Source: Eikenella corrodens
GTDB taxonomy: Bacteria > Pseudomonadota > Gammaproteobacteria > Burkholderiales > Neisseriaceae
Direction: 5' to 3'
Assembly (NCBI RefSeq): GCF_003990355.1
Contig: NZ_CP034670.1
Location: 310,001 to 374,000 of the forward strand
Length of the DNA stretch: 64,000 bases
Below the pieces are notes generated by a model. It did not search any database. It saw only the letters and a program-made list of their open reading frames with translations, and was not told the DNA's origin. The translations under genes and the position numbers were made by a program. Every line of letters begins with the position of its first letter. Within the stretch, counting starts at the first letter, position 1. Positions 56,113 through 64,000 of the stretch are shown piece after piece.

Positions 56113-56227
56113 GTTTGGCGGCCATAGCGGTTTGGTCCCACGCCTTCCCATCCCGAACAGGACCGTGAAACGAACCAGCGCCGATGATAGTACGGATTAC
56201 CCGTGTGAAAGTAGGACACTGCCAAAC
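56113..56227 (+). rRNA. rrf: 5S ribosomal RNA
   Basis: About 115 bases. GTTTGGCGG pairs with CTGCCAAAC to close it; CCCATCCCGAACAGG and GCGCCGATGATAGT are the conserved loops. Confidence 0.96.
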
Positions 56228-56238
56228 ACCTATTGATG

Positions 56239-56268
56239 ACACCCGTCTGATGGCGGGTGTTGTGTTTT
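56239..56268 (+). terminator. rRNA operon terminator
   Basis: ACACCCG, 8-base loop, CGGGTGT, then TGTGTTTT. From here to 56943 there is a single uptake-sequence hairpin (about 56391-56417), a Correia repeat and an AT-rich comEA leader, but no gene. Confidence 0.75.
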
Positions 56269-56629
56269 ATGGAAAACAACGAAAAGAAAATACGGCGAAG
56301 ACAAAAGCAAAGACAAAATGGAAACAAACCGGGATAGGAATAAGGGTATAGGAATAGGTAAGGTGCTGATTAGGAGACTACCTTTAAGAGGCTGCCCGAA
56401 GGTTTCAGGTAGCCTCTCTCCTGCCTTGGAAACGATTTGGGTTGAACCAGGCAGGAGAAAAAAGGGGGGTTATATAAAATGAGGGGAGGCCGGTTGGGTA
56501 TTAATATTCAACTGGCCCCTTCCTGTGGAAATCAACAGGGTTGTTTACACTTTCGGCTTTTGCTTGAAGATCTGATTGAGCGGCTACTTAGTATTGCCAA
56601 GAATGTCGATAGACACGTGAAACCTGATT

Positions 56630-56733
56630 TATAGTGAATTAACAAAAACCAGTACAGCGTTGTCTCGCCTTGCCGTAACGTGTGTGCTGCCTGCGGCTTG
56701 CCGCCTTGTCCTGATTTTTGTTAATCCACTATA
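56630..56733. repeat. Correia-type repeat (short form)
   Basis: 104 bases bounded by TATAGTGAATTAACAAAAA and TTTTTGTTAATCCACTATA, about 200 bases before comEA. Confidence 0.85.
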
Positions 56734-56943
56734 TTTTGGATAATGACGGATAGCTGCTTAAGAAGCGTTTAATCAGAAACAAACACTGTCCGTGCCATAG
56801 AAAAATGTAAACAATACGACGATTTTCTGCAAATAATGCAATTATTTGTTATGTAAGGAAAAGCTGGGTTGCGTTTAAAGTGGTATTAAATTATAGTACA
56901 AAGGTATTTTATTTTTGTTGCTCAACATCAAGGAGTTAATTCT

Positions 56944-57351
56944 ATGAAGAAGTTCTTATTCATTATCGTTAGCTTGCTGAGTTTTTCTTGGGCATTGGCA
57001 CAGGTGAATATTAATACCGCCACTGCACAAGAGTTGCAAACTTTGAATGGTATCGGCCCATCTAAAGCCGCCGCTATTGTGGAATACCGTAACGCAAACG
57101 GCCCGTTCAAGTCGCCTGAAGATATTAAAAACGTACGCGGCATTGGCAATGGTATTTATCAGAAAATTTCTTCAGAAATCACCGTAGGCAATGGTCAGGC
57201 TGTGCGTACTCCTGCTGCCCGTCCGGCTGCTCAACAACAACAGCCGCAACCGGCCGCCGCTAAACCTGCTACCCCAGCAGCCAAACCCGCTGCCAACAAG
57301 CCTGCAGCTGCTCGTCCTACCACCGCAAAACCAGCTGCTGCCAACCCCTAA
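56944..57351 (+). CDS. comEA: Competence DNA-binding protein ComEA with a basic Ala/Pro tail
   Basis: 135 residues. Signal peptide to about residue 20 (SFSWALA), then two helix-hairpin-helix motifs: VNINTATAQELQTLNGIGPS and FKSPEDIKNVRGIGNG. ComEA binds incoming double-stranded DNA in the periplasm and ratchets it inward during transformation. Neisseria ComE is about 99 residues; this protein has a further 55-residue tail made almost only of Ala, Pro, Lys, Gln and Thr. It lies downstream of an rRNA operon, as the comE copies do in gonococci. Ribosome site AAGGAG at 56930-56935 gives the start ATG at 56944. Confidence 0.92.
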   Translation: MKKFLFIIVSLLSFSWALAQVNINTATAQELQTLNGIGPSKAAAIVEYRNANGPFKSPEDIKNVRGIGNGIYQKISSEITVGNGQAVRTPAARPAAQQQQPQPAAAKPATPAAKPAANKPAAARPTTAKPAAANP

Positions 57352-57451
57352 TTAATAAATCCGAACTTTAAGCACCGCCTGCCATGTAGCCGGCGGTGTT
57401 TTTGTGTTCGAAAGCAGGTACAATAAACGCCATTTTAATTTGGAGAAGGCC

Positions 57452-58399
57452 ATGTCTAAGCACCACAAACTCATCATCCTCGGCTCCGGCCCCGCAGGTT
57501 ACACCGCCGCCGTTTATGCCGCCCGCGCCAACCTCAATCCCGTCATCATCACCGGTTTGGAACAAGGCGGCCAACTCATGACCACCACAGAAGTGGACAA
57601 CTGGCCTGCCGATGCCGACGGCGTGCAGGGCCCCGAACTGATGGCGCGCTTCCTCGCCCACGCCGAACGCTTCGGCACGGAAATCGTTTTCGACCACATC
57701 CACACCGCACAACTGCAGCAACGCCCGTTCAAACTCATCGGTGATGCGGGCGAATATACCTGCGACGCACTCATCGTCGCTACCGGCGCATCGGCCAAAT
57801 ACCTCGGCCTGCTGAGCGAAGAAATCTTCGCCGGACGCGGCGTGTCCGCCTGCGCCACCTGCGACGGCTTCTTCTACAAAAAACAAGACATAGCCGTTGT
57901 CGGCGGCGGCAACACCGCCGTGGAAGAAGCACTCTACCTGGCCAACATCGCCAACACCGTAACCCTGATACACCGCCGCGACAGCTTCCGTGCCGAAAAA
58001 ATTATGGTGGACAAACTGATGCGCCGAGTGGAAGAGGGCAAAATCATCCTGAAAACCGAAGCCGTATTGGAAGAAGTATTGGGCGACGACAGCGGTGTAA
58101 CCGGCGCGCGGTTGAAATTCAACGACGGCCGCAGTGAAGACATCGCCGTCAAAGGCGTATTCATCGCCATCGGCCACAAACCCAACACCGACATCTTCAA
58201 AGGCCAGCTCGATATGGACGACGCAGGCTACCTGAAAACCAAAGGCGGCAGCGGCGATAACGTCGGCGCAACCAACATCGAAGGCATTTGGGCGGCGGGC
58301 GACGTAAAAGACCACACCTACCGCCAAGCCATCACCAGCGCGGCCTCCGGCTGCCAAGCCGCTCTCGATGCCGAACGCTGGCTCGACCGGCAACGTTAA
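57452..58399 (+). CDS. trxB: Thioredoxin reductase
   Basis: 315 residues from the ATG at 57452, with GGAGAAGG upstream; a longer frame lacks a ribosome site. FAD site GSGPAG at 11-16, redox pair CATC (Cys134, Cys137) in VSACATCDGFFY, NADP site GGGNTAVEEALYL, and C-terminal AAGDVKDHTYRQAITSAASGC. It reduces thioredoxin with NADPH. An Eikenella uptake sequence inside encodes AGYLKTK. Uptake-sequence-rich DNA follows (58400-58710), with four or more copies and no gene. Confidence 0.96.
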   Translation: MSKHHKLIILGSGPAGYTAAVYAARANLNPVIITGLEQGGQLMTTTEVDNWPADADGVQGPELMARFLAHAERFGTEIVFDHIHTAQLQQRPFKLIGDAGEYTCDALIVATGASAKYLGLLSEEIFAGRGVSACATCDGFFYKKQDIAVVGGGNTAVEEALYLANIANTVTLIHRRDSFRAEKIMVDKLMRRVEEGKIILKTEAVLEEVLGDDSGVTGARLKFNDGRSEDIAVKGVFIAIGHKPNTDIFKGQLDMDDAGYLKTKGGSGDNVGATNIEGIWAAGDVKDHTYRQAITSAASGCQAALDAERWLDRQR

Positions 58400-58710
58400 A
58401 TGTACTCAGGCTACCTGAAAAAACGAAACTTCCGCAAGCCGTTTTAGTCTCGTAGAACCACAGCCTTGGTTATGCCAAGACATCGTTTTAACCACATTGC
58501 AGCTTGCGTTTTCAGGTAGCCTTTAGCCTTACCAGATTTCAGGTAGCCTGCCCGCGATATTCCCTACCGGGAACAAGCGCGGCGGGTAGCGATACAGGCT
58601 ACCTGAAAACTCCAAACACCCTGTCCAAGCCATTTGTAGCCAATCCGGCCGCAGGGCACAGGTAAACGATTTGCCGACTCCAGCCTCCCCGGCATTTTTC
58701 AGGTAGCCCC

Positions 58711-59154
58711 ATGCCCACCGTGACCTTCTACACCCACGTTGCCGATTTAGAAACCTTTGCCTGCCGTTTGGCCAAACGCGCAGTCGAAGCCGGTTGCCGC
58801 GTGCTGGCTTGGTGCGGCGGCTCGGAGCAGCTGGCAACCCTCGACCGCCAATTGTGGGCGTTCGAGGCCGAAAGCTTCCTGCCGCACGAAATCTGGCTGC
58901 CAGAAGAAAACCAGTGCCCGACAGAACCGCCGATACTGCTGGCCGAAGGCGAAGCCCTGCCCGCAGCAGAAAGCAGCCTGGTGGTGCTGAATTTATCGGC
59001 AGACTTGTGGATCGATGCTCCGAATACGCCGGAACGTGTGCTGGAAATCGTCGGCCACAGTGAAACCCAGCTTGCCGCCGCCCGCCGCCGCTTTGCCGCC
59101 TACCGTAACGGCGGTTTCAAAATCGAACACCACAATATGCAGGGCAAAGCCTAG
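58711..59154 (+). CDS. holC: DNA polymerase III chi subunit
   Basis: 147 residues. TVTFYTHVADLETFACRLAKRAVEAGCRVLAWCGG is the HolC N-terminus; LWAFEAESFLPHEI and LVVLNLSADLW follow the family. Chi links the clamp loader (through psi) to single-strand binding protein. No ribosome site except the AGG of an uptake sequence (TTTTTCAGGTAGCCCC) directly before the ATG. In many genomes holC follows pepA; here it stands alone. Confidence 0.9.
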   Translation: MPTVTFYTHVADLETFACRLAKRAVEAGCRVLAWCGGSEQLATLDRQLWAFEAESFLPHEIWLPEENQCPTEPPILLAEGEALPAAESSLVVLNLSADLWIDAPNTPERVLEIVGHSETQLAAARRRFAAYRNGGFKIEHHNMQGKA

Positions 59155-59304
59155 TTTTGTCTATCGTCCGCTTGGCCGGTCTGCTATAAAAACAGCCCAT
59201 TTTCAGCTAAAATGCCGCCTTTCCCGCCTTCGGTTTTGCTGCCGGATTTTTTAGGTAGCCTGCAGGTGTGCCGCCCCATTCCCAACATCATTTCACAATA
59301 AAAT

Positions 59305-60297
59305 ATGCAAAACGCAGAACAAATTGCCGCCGCCAGCATTGCCGCCATCCAAAACACCGCCGACCAGCAAGCCCTCGAACTCGTCAAAGCCCAGTATCTC
59401 GGCAAAACGGGCGAACTCAACGCCCTGCTCAAACAGCTCGGCAGCCTGCCGCCCGAAGAGAAAAAAACCGTCGGCGCGTTCATCAACGAATGCAAGCAGC
59501 GTTTCCAAGCCGCCTACGATGCCAAACGCGCCGAGTTGGCCGAAGCCAAGCTGCAAGCCCAACTTGCCGCCGAAGCACTCGATATTACCCTGCCCGGACG
59601 CGCGCAGGAAAACGGTGGTCTGCATCCCGTAACCCTGACCTTGCAGCGCGTAGTCGAACTCTTTCACGGCATGGGTTTTGAAGTGGCGGACGGCCCGGAA
59701 ATCGAAGACGATTTCCACAACTTTCAGGCTTTGAACATCCCTGCAAACCACCCGGCACGCGCCATGCAGGATACGTTCTACGTTGAAAACGGCGATGTGT
59801 TGCGTACGCACACTTCCCCGATTCAAATCCGCTATATGCTCGATAAAAAAGAGCCGCCTATCCGCATTATCGCCCCCGGCCGCGTTTACCGTGTGGACAG
59901 CGATGCAACGCACTCGCCCATGTTCCACCAAGCTGAAGGTTTGTGGGTAGAAGAGGGCGTAACTTTCGCCGATTTGAAAGCCGTGTTCACCGACTTTATC
60001 CGCCGCTTTTTCGAACGTGATGATTTGCAAGTACGTTTCCGTCCGTCTTTCTTCCCGTTTACCGAACCGTCCGCCGAAATCGACATCATGGGCGAAAACG
60101 GCAAATGGCTGGAAGTCGGCGGCTGCGGCATGGTGCATCCCAACGTGTTGAAAAACGTGAATATCGACCCCGAAAAATATACCGGTTTCGCCTTCGGTAT
60201 CGGTCTCGACCGCTTTGCCATGCTGCGTTACAACGTGAACGATCTGCGACTGTTTTTTGATAACGATTTGAACTTTTTGAAGCAGTTTGCGAAATGA
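59305..60297 (+). CDS. pheS: Phenylalanyl-tRNA synthetase alpha subunit
   Basis: 330 residues. N-terminal coiled coil (ALVKAQYLGKTGELNALLKQ region), then the class II core: HPVTLTLQRVVELFHGMGF, DTFYVENGDVLRTHTSPIQI (motif 2 region), and GCGMVHPNVLKNVNIDPE with GIGLDRFAMLRYNVNDLRLF (motif 3). With PheT it charges tRNA-Phe. Usually pheT follows directly; here a restriction-modification cassette of 2.7 kb lies between them. A Kingella-type uptake sequence (AAGCAGCCTGCA) follows the stop at about 60324. Confidence 0.96.
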   Translation: MQNAEQIAAASIAAIQNTADQQALELVKAQYLGKTGELNALLKQLGSLPPEEKKTVGAFINECKQRFQAAYDAKRAELAEAKLQAQLAAEALDITLPGRAQENGGLHPVTLTLQRVVELFHGMGFEVADGPEIEDDFHNFQALNIPANHPARAMQDTFYVENGDVLRTHTSPIQIRYMLDKKEPPIRIIAPGRVYRVDSDATHSPMFHQAEGLWVEEGVTFADLKAVFTDFIRRFFERDDLQVRFRPSFFPFTEPSAEIDIMGENGKWLEVGGCGMVHPNVLKNVNIDPEKYTGFAFGIGLDRFAMLRYNVNDLRLFFDNDLNFLKQFAK

Positions 60298-60352
60298 TCG
60301 TGCAGGCTGCCTGAACATGGAAAAGCAGCCTGCATATTTCAGGTAGCCAGAA

Positions 60353-60799
60353 ATGGACAGATTAACCCCCGAGCAACGCAAAAAATGTATGCAGTCCAAC
60401 AAAAGCAAAGGGACGAAGCCCGAGCTTGTGTTGGCAAAAGCGATGTGGGCTTTGGGGCTCAGGTATCGGAAAAATAGCGGAAGCATTTTTGGGAAGCCTG
60501 ATTTTTCATTTAAAAAATACAAAGTGGCCGTATTTGTCGATGGTGAGTTTTGGCACGGCAAGGATTGGGAACGGAAAAAGGCGGAAATAAAGGGAAACCG
60601 TGAGTTTTGGATTGCCAAGATAGAACGCAATATCCGGCGGGATATGGAAGTAACAGGCCGTTTGAAAGCCGAGGGCTGGACGGTTTTACGTTTTTGGAGT
60701 AACGATGTCGTTAAAAATGCAGGCTGCCATGCCGAAAAAGTCAGACAAGCCGTCCGCGAAAAACAGGAATTGTCAAAATTTCAAACGGGAGAAAAATAA
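60353..60799 (+). CDS. vsr: Vsr-type very-short-patch repair endonuclease
   Basis: 148 residues. RLTPEQRKKCMQSNKSKGTKPE, FGKPDFSFKKYKVAVFVDGEFWHGKDW and KIERNIRRDMEVTGRLKAEGW are the Vsr pattern, with the catalytic Asp in KPDF and the FWH. The zinc-binding cysteines of E. coli Vsr (CFWHGC) are replaced by Glu and Lys. Vsr nicks 5' of T in T:G mismatches left when 5-methylcytosine deaminates, so it goes with the C5-methyltransferase that follows. The start lies five bases after an uptake sequence, which provides the only AGG. Confidence 0.88.
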   Translation: MDRLTPEQRKKCMQSNKSKGTKPELVLAKAMWALGLRYRKNSGSIFGKPDFSFKKYKVAVFVDGEFWHGKDWERKKAEIKGNREFWIAKIERNIRRDMEVTGRLKAEGWTVLRFWSNDVVKNAGCHAEKVRQAVREKQELSKFQTGEK

Positions 60800-60845
60800 T
60801 CTCCCCTTCCAGTTGACGGATAAAAGCTGCAATTTGGATATAAGT

Positions 60846-61964
60846 ATGCGGCAGGAAAGAAAAAAAACTTTGATTTTTTCTTTTTTTTCCGGTGCGGGCT
60901 TTTTGGATTTAGGCTTTGAGTTGTCAGGATTTGATATTGCCTTCGTTAATGAAGTCCATCCCCCATTTTTGGAAGCATATAAATACTCTCGAAGCAGAAT
61001 GGATATTCCGAAGCCTAAATACGGATATTTTGAGGGTAGTATCGACGAATGTCTTTATGCGGAGAAAGCAAAAGATTTGGCTGGCTGGGTTAAAAAGGAA
61101 AAACAAAATGGCATTATTGTCGGATTTATCGGGGGTCCCCCATGTCCGGATTTTTCTGTTGCAGGGAAAAATAAAGGTAGGGATGGGGAGAATGGTAAGT
61201 TATCACAAAGTTATGTGGATTTAATTTGTAAAAACCAGCCTGATTTTTTTGTATTTGAGAATGTGAAAGGACTATATAGAACTGCCAAGCATAGGGAGTT
61301 TTTCAATGCGCTGAAACGGCAACTTTCTGATTTTGGGTATGTATGTACTGAAAAACTCATCAATGCCATCGAATACGGCGTACCGCAAGACAGGGAAAGG
61401 ATTATCCTAGTGGGTTTTTTGAGTCAGCATGTCGATGCTTTGCAGAAGTTTGATTGGGATGCCCATATTTCATTCCCTGATGCCTTGGAAAAAGATTGGC
61501 CTACGACAGAAGAAGTAGGAAGAGTGGTCAGTCAGCCTGCAAACATATATCCCGAGTTGACCGTTCAGTATTGGTTCGATCGCAACGGTGTGGATACGCA
61601 CCCGAATGCGAGCAAGCACTTCCAACCAAGAGCGGGTTTAGAAAAATTCCAAACCATAAGCGAAGGGGATGATAAAAAGAAGTCCTATAAACGCCTACAC
61701 CGCTGGCGTTATTCCCCGACTGCCGCATACGGAAACAACGAAGTCCACATTCATCCCTATCTGCCAAGAAGGATTTCCGCTGCGGAGGCATTGGCAATAC
61801 AGTCTTTGCCGAAGGAGTTTGAGCTGCCTGATAACATGACATTGAGCAATATGTTCAAAACTATAGGCAACGGTGTACCGTTTTTGGCAGCAAAAGGGAT
61901 AGCGATGACACTGAAATCTTATTTGGAGAATCACTATGAACGGACAAAAACTGACGGCTGCTAA
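60846..61964 (+). CDS. DNA (cytosine-5-)-methyltransferase
   Basis: 372 residues from the ATG at 60846. Motif I FSFFSGAGFLDLGFE (about 11-25), catalytic motif IV GGPPCPDFSVAG (Cys100), motif VI FFVFENVKGL, motif VIII QDRERIILVG, and motifs IX-X near the C-terminus (ISAAEALAIQSLP, IGNGVP). It methylates C at position 5 in an unknown target. The DNA is AT-rich compared with flanking genes and has runs of eight A and eight T near the start (60860-60888). The stop overlaps the endonuclease gene by 29 bases. Confidence 0.92.
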   Translation: MRQERKKTLIFSFFSGAGFLDLGFELSGFDIAFVNEVHPPFLEAYKYSRSRMDIPKPKYGYFEGSIDECLYAEKAKDLAGWVKKEKQNGIIVGFIGGPPCPDFSVAGKNKGRDGENGKLSQSYVDLICKNQPDFFVFENVKGLYRTAKHREFFNALKRQLSDFGYVCTEKLINAIEYGVPQDRERIILVGFLSQHVDALQKFDWDAHISFPDALEKDWPTTEEVGRVVSQPANIYPELTVQYWFDRNGVDTHPNASKHFQPRAGLEKFQTISEGDDKKKSYKRLHRWRYSPTAAYGNNEVHIHPYLPRRISAAEALAIQSLPKEFELPDNMTLSNMFKTIGNGVPFLAAKGIAMTLKSYLENHYERTKTDGC

Positions 61965-62991
61965 TTTGGTCAGTGCGATTGACAGCTTGAAAAAGAATGT
62001 CAATTATAACTATGTGAACAGCTCAAATACGCATACCATACAAATCGTCCATGTTGAAAAACCGGAAGGTCCGATTAAGATTAAAAGGGGAGATACGGAA
62101 ACTTCGATATCGAAACAAGCAATTTGGCGGTTGGCAGATGCGTTGTCAACGGGTGAGCCTGTCAATGTGGACAGGGTGTTTGGCGCAAGTTATAACTTTC
62201 GTTCCGCACTAGAGGCATTGCTTGCCCATACACCCGAAATTTACTGGTGCAAATTGCAGCGGATACAACCGGGTCTGAATAAAAGCGAGGTGGTGGAAGG
62301 GCACAAGCACATTATTTGGCTTCCCGATAGGCCGCATGAAAAAGGCGTAATGAAGGAATATGAGACAGATGTCGTTATTTCGGAAATCCCCTCCAACAAT
62401 GTGGTTTACGATGCTTTATCCCTTCCTTCGACCCATTCAGAAATAGATATAGATGTAAAACGCCGCCACGTACAAATACAGATTGCCCTTTCAGCAATAG
62501 GTTTCCAGCTTGGTTTCAGGACGTGGATTGCGAGAAACGACCAAGGTATCAGTTATGGGGATAAAAAAATTGCCGATTTGGACGGTATCGTGCAAAAGAT
62601 AGAATGCGAGAAACTTATCAGTTCGTTTGACGGCGCGGTTCAGGCCGCAATGCATATTGATTGCATCTGGTTCAGGAATGGAAAACTGATGCCGGCGGTG
62701 ATGGAGGTGGAACATAGTACGGGTGTACGTTCCGGCCTTGCGCGGATGAAGCAGTTGAAAGACCTGTTGCCACCATATGCTAATACGCGCTGGGTTATCG
62801 TTGCTCCTGATGAAGATAGGGATAAAGTTTTTAAAGAAGCAAATGTTCCGATGTTTCAAAATTTAGATACCCAATATTTTCCTTATTCCGCAGTTGAAGA
62901 GTTGTATTCCTTGTGCATTCGCCGGAAATTGACAAATAAAGCTGTCAATGAAGAATTTTTAGACTGCTTTATGGAAAAATGTGTAATGTAA
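61936..62991 (+). CDS. Type II restriction endonuclease (putative)
   Basis: 351 residues, start inside the methyltransferase gene. I do not recognise the exact enzyme. MHIDCIWFRNGKLMPAVMEVEHSTG (about residues 236-260) has the Asp, then Glu-x-Glu spacing seen in several PD-(D/E)xK-like type II enzymes, and resembles families in which EVEHS replaces ExK. The N-terminal 110 residues look helical and could read DNA. The place, overlap and AT-rich codon use support an endonuclease partner to the methyltransferase. The cut site is not predictable from the sequence. Confidence 0.72.
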   Translation: MNGQKLTAANLVSAIDSLKKNVNYNYVNSSNTHTIQIVHVEKPEGPIKIKRGDTETSISKQAIWRLADALSTGEPVNVDRVFGASYNFRSALEALLAHTPEIYWCKLQRIQPGLNKSEVVEGHKHIIWLPDRPHEKGVMKEYETDVVISEIPSNNVVYDALSLPSTHSEIDIDVKRRHVQIQIALSAIGFQLGFRTWIARNDQGISYGDKKIADLDGIVQKIECEKLISSFDGAVQAAMHIDCIWFRNGKLMPAVMEVEHSTGVRSGLARMKQLKDLLPPYANTRWVIVAPDEDRDKVFKEANVPMFQNLDTQYFPYSAVEELYSLCIRRKLTNKAVNEEFLDCFMEKCVM

Positions 62992-63045
62992 TTTACACTC
63001 GGTTACCCTTAAGTTGTCCAATCAAATTTAATCTTTAGGAAAAAC

Positions 63046-64000
63046 ATGCAATTCTCCTACTCATGGCTGAAAACCCAAGCCGATACCGAACTTTCCGCCG
63101 ATAAGCTGGAACATCTGTTAACCATGTCCGGCTTGGAAGTGGAAGAAGCCGAGACTGCCGCGCCTGCGTTTACGGGCGTGGTGATTGCCGAAGTGAAATC
63201 CGTTGAAAAACATCCTGATGCCGATCGTTTGAACGTTACCCAAGTCGATGCGGGTACGGGTGAGTTGGTGCAGATTGTGTGCGGTGCGCCGAATGTGAAA
63301 GCGGGCATCAAAGTGCCGTGTTCGCTGCTGGGCGCGGTGTTGCCGGGCAATTTCAAAATCAAACCGACCAAGATGCGCGGCGTGGTGTCGAACGGGATGT
63401 TGTGTTCCACCGACGAACTCGGTTTGCCTGACGACGGCGTGAACGGCCTGCACATTCTGCCGCAAGACGCTCCCGTCGGCACAAACATCCGCGAATATCT
63501 GGATTTGGACGATACGGTGTTCACGCTGAAAATCACGCCGAACCGTGCCGACTGCCTGAGCATCAAAGGTATTGCGCGCGAAGTGTCCGCGCTGACCGGC
63601 TGCGCGTTTAAGCAGCCTGCAATCCATGCCGCGCCCATCACGGGCAGCCGCAAACAGCCCGTGCAGATTGATGCGCCTGCCGATTGTGGCCGCTTTATCA
63701 GTCGCGTGATTGAAAACGTGAACGCGCGCGCCGCTACGCCGGATTGGATGAAGCAGCGTTTGGAGCGCAGCGGTATCCGCAGCCTTTCCGCGCTGGTGGA
63801 CATTGGCAATTATGTGATGCTGGAAATCGGTCAGCCGATGCATGTTTTTGATGCCAATAAACTTTCAGGCAGCCTGCACATTCGTCGCGCGCGCGAAGGT
63901 GAAACGCTGGAATGCCTGAACGAGAAAACCGTCTCTCTGTCTGAAAATACGCTGGTAGTGGCCGACGAAAAAGGCGCGTTGAGTTTGGCAGGGCTGATGG
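63046..64000 (+). CDS. pheT: Phenylalanyl-tRNA synthetase beta subunit, 5' part
   Basis: The frame opens at the ATG at 63046 (AGGAAAA upstream) and runs off the window after 318 codons; full PheT is about 790 residues. MQFSYSWLKTQADTELSADKLEHLLTMSGLEVEE is the PheT start; GVVIAEVKSVEKHPDADRLNVTQVDAG is the tRNA-binding OB domain; DDTVFTLKITPNRADCLSIKGIAREVSALTG and FISRVIENVNARAATPDWMKQRLERSGIR begin the B3/B4 editing domain. Kingella-type uptake sequences occur inside (AAGCAGCCTGCA at about 63611, CAGGCAGCCTGCA at about 63868), unlike in other core genes of the window. Confidence 0.95.
   Translation, partial: MQFSYSWLKTQADTELSADKLEHLLTMSGLEVEEAETAAPAFTGVVIAEVKSVEKHPDADRLNVTQVDAGTGELVQIVCGAPNVKAGIKVPCSLLGAVLPGNFKIKPTKMRGVVSNGMLCSTDELGLPDDGVNGLHILPQDAPVGTNIREYLDLDDTVFTLKITPNRADCLSIKGIAREVSALTGCAFKQPAIHAAPITGSRKQPVQIDAPADCGRFISRVIENVNARAATPDWMKQRLERSGIRSLSALVDIGNYVMLEIGQPMHVFDANKLSGSLHIRRAREGETLECLNEKTVSLSENTLVVADEKGALSLAGLM

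Overview
The window looks like a chromosomal segment of an Eikenella-like member of the Neisseriaceae. The 12-base DNA uptake sequence AGGCTACCTGAA (the Eikenella dialect) occurs dozens of times, often as inverted pairs that form gene-end terminators. Six short Correia-type repeats are present. The gene content fits the family: comEA next to an rRNA operon, speF-potE, and a restriction-modification system between pheS and pheT. The species is an inference from these signals; I could not run a 16S search.

Layout. (1) 1-1028: 3' part of a DUF262/HNH-type nuclease gene. (2) About 1.34-15.8 kb: an accessory island whose uptake sequences switch to the Kingella-type forms AAGCAGCCTGCA and GGCAGCCTGAA. 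It carries a complete ferric-catecholate (enterobactin-type) uptake system in two divergent units: a FepA-like receptor, periplasmic esterase, binding lipoprotein and first permease on the + strand, and a second permease and ATPase on the - strand. Interspersed are an SDR, a nitroreductase, a nuclease-like protein, a TPR protein and other small genes. Gene stumps (osmC, a carboxymuconolactone decarboxylase) lie near the two ends. (3) 15.9-30.6 kb: core genes lemA, an H-NS paralogue, grxD, rsmB, ffh, a CcsA-like gene, a dihydrolipoamide dehydrogenase gene, lolB-ispE, two tRNA-Gln genes, prs-rplY and queH. (4) 30.7-43 kb: an IS5-family element, then three POT peptide transporters and two Xaa-Pro aminopeptidases, split by an IS630-family element that abuts a Correia-like repeat. 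(5) 43.5-50.4 kb: speF-potE (ornithine decarboxylase and antiporter), prfB, a DUF4328 membrane protein and hemB. (6) 50.6-56.3 kb: a complete rRNA operon (16S, tRNA-Ile, tRNA-Ala, 23S, 5S); its 23S gene carries an intervening sequence in helix 45. (7) 56.9-64 kb: comEA, trxB, holC, pheS, a vsr / C5-methyltransferase / restriction-endonuclease cassette, and the start of pheT. Kingella-type uptake sequences reappear at pheS-pheT.

How the parts fit. The island would let the cell take up ferric catecholate siderophores made by neighbours, split them in the periplasm and import the product. The 32-43 kb block pairs di/tripeptide import with cleavage of proline peptides, as expected for an asaccharolytic mouth bacterium. 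SpeF-PotE would consume protons and export putrescine. The two Kingella-type tracts are best explained by transformation guided by uptake sequences. The strongest items for follow-up are the uptake-sequence mosaic, the 23S intervening sequence, and the matching ends of the IS630 element and the adjacent Correia-like repeat.
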